From assembly GCF_025837155.1 (NCBI RefSeq), contig NZ_CP107549.1, positions 2,232,001 to 2,296,000 on the forward strand: DNA of 64,000 bases. Reading direction: 5' to 3'. Position 1 is the stretch's first letter; every line of letters begins with the position of its first letter. Source of the DNA: Pseudomonas sp. Z8(2022) (GTDB taxonomy: Bacteria > Pseudomonadota > Gammaproteobacteria > Pseudomonadales > Pseudomonadaceae). Under the pieces are notes generated by a model. It was given only the letters and a program-made list of their open reading frames with translations. It ran no database searches and was not told the origin of the DNA. Shown piece by piece: positions 63,784-64,000 of this stretch. A program made the position numbers and the translations under genes.

Positions 63784-64000
63784 TCAGAACGCCTTGCCGG
63801 TCTTGTACAGATTCTCGAAGCAGAAATTGGTCGCGTCGATGTAACCCTCGGCGCTGCCGCAGTCGAAGCGCTGCCCCTTGAACTTGTACGCCATCACGCA
63901 GCCCTGCTGGGCCTGGCGCATCAGCGCGTCGGTGATCTGGATCTCGCCCCCCTTGCCCGGCGGCGTGCTGCGGATCAGATCGAAGATGTCCGGAGTAAGG
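63784..64000 (-). CDS. galU: Second UTP-glucose-1-phosphate uridylyltransferase, C-terminal part
   Basis: The last about 72 residues of a GalU, ending NFCFENLYKTGKAF with TGA at 63784-63786; the 5' part is beyond the window. It aligns codon by codon with the C-terminal part of the copy at 58733 (GKGGEIQITDALM region, GCVMAYKFKG region and FDCGSAEGY), but the extreme C-terminus is the short KTGKAF form. From memory this is the position of the core galU in PAO1. Confidence 0.92.
   Translation of the reverse strand, partial: LTPDIFDLIRSTPPGKGGEIQITDALMRQAQQGCVMAYKFKGQRFDCGSAEGYIDATNFCFENLYKTGKAF

Overview
This is high-GC DNA from a Pseudomonas (Gammaproteobacteria). The call rests on a Pseudomonas/E. 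coli-type dif site, a Pf-like filamentous prophage, the order gor - VOC protein - galU at the right edge, and a long stress cluster that resembles, from memory, the P. aeruginosa PAO1 region around PA2134-PA2192. The species cannot be fixed from the window. No rRNA, tRNA or CRISPR array was seen.

Layout. (1) Positions 1-2782 are the right end of an inovirus (filamentous) prophage: a pIII-like attachment protein (open at the left edge), a pVI-like coat protein, a Zot/pI ATPase and a 25-residue membrane peptide. The prophage stops exactly at a full chromosome-dimer-resolution site, dif (2755-2782), so this is the replication terminus and the phage probably integrates with host XerC/XerD. (2) 2877-10275 holds a GNAT-Rnk fusion, several ferritin-like or four-helix-bundle proteins, a FAD-Rieske oxidoreductase and a ClpP-like protease. 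(3) 10669-16351 is a caa3-type cytochrome oxidase locus (subunit II with cytochrome c, fused subunits I+III, a small membrane subunit, CtaG). (4) 16352-18279 is an AT-richer patch with small unknown genes and a copper-storage-like protein whose tail is frameshifted by a 23-bp tandem duplication. (5) 18291-49740 is the core of the island: katE, a DUF4142 protein, a CinA-like protein, and a nearly complete alpha-glucan/trehalose set (glgA-treZ-malQ-treY-DUF2934-glgX, then glgP, then glgE-treS/mak-glgB), interleaved with an alcohol dehydrogenase, a ybhP-clsB-ybhN lipid module and a DUF3182 operon. (6) 49901-60979 is a mixed stress block: MgtC-like protein, metallothionein, DUF2892 protein, a second alcohol dehydrogenase, a YbdK-type ligase, a haem-oxygenase-like enzyme with a methyltransferase, hemerythrin, two KGG (con-10) proteins, an SDR, a GalU paralogue and a DUF421 protein. 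(7) From about 61147 the content looks like core genome: TRIC-type channel, gor, VOC protein and a second galU running off the right edge.

How the genes work together. GlgA, and the loop TreS/maltokinase -> maltose-1-phosphate -> GlgE, build linear alpha-glucan; GlgB branches it; GlgX and GlgP debranch and shorten it; MalQ rearranges short maltodextrins; TreY and TreZ convert glucan ends to trehalose. No glgC is present. The rest of the island fits protection from oxidation (KatE, iron-binding proteins, Gor), desiccation or osmotic shock (trehalose, cardiolipin) and metals (metallothionein, Csp).

The strongest unexplained signal is regulatory. About twenty intergenic regions between 6960 and 59980 carry a bipartite element, usually CCTGAAC or TTGAAC/TCGAAC, then a TCNNA-like box about 17 bp after a GAAC-N2 hexamer. 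It looks like an ECF-sigma (AlgU-like) promoter and would tie the whole island into one regulon.
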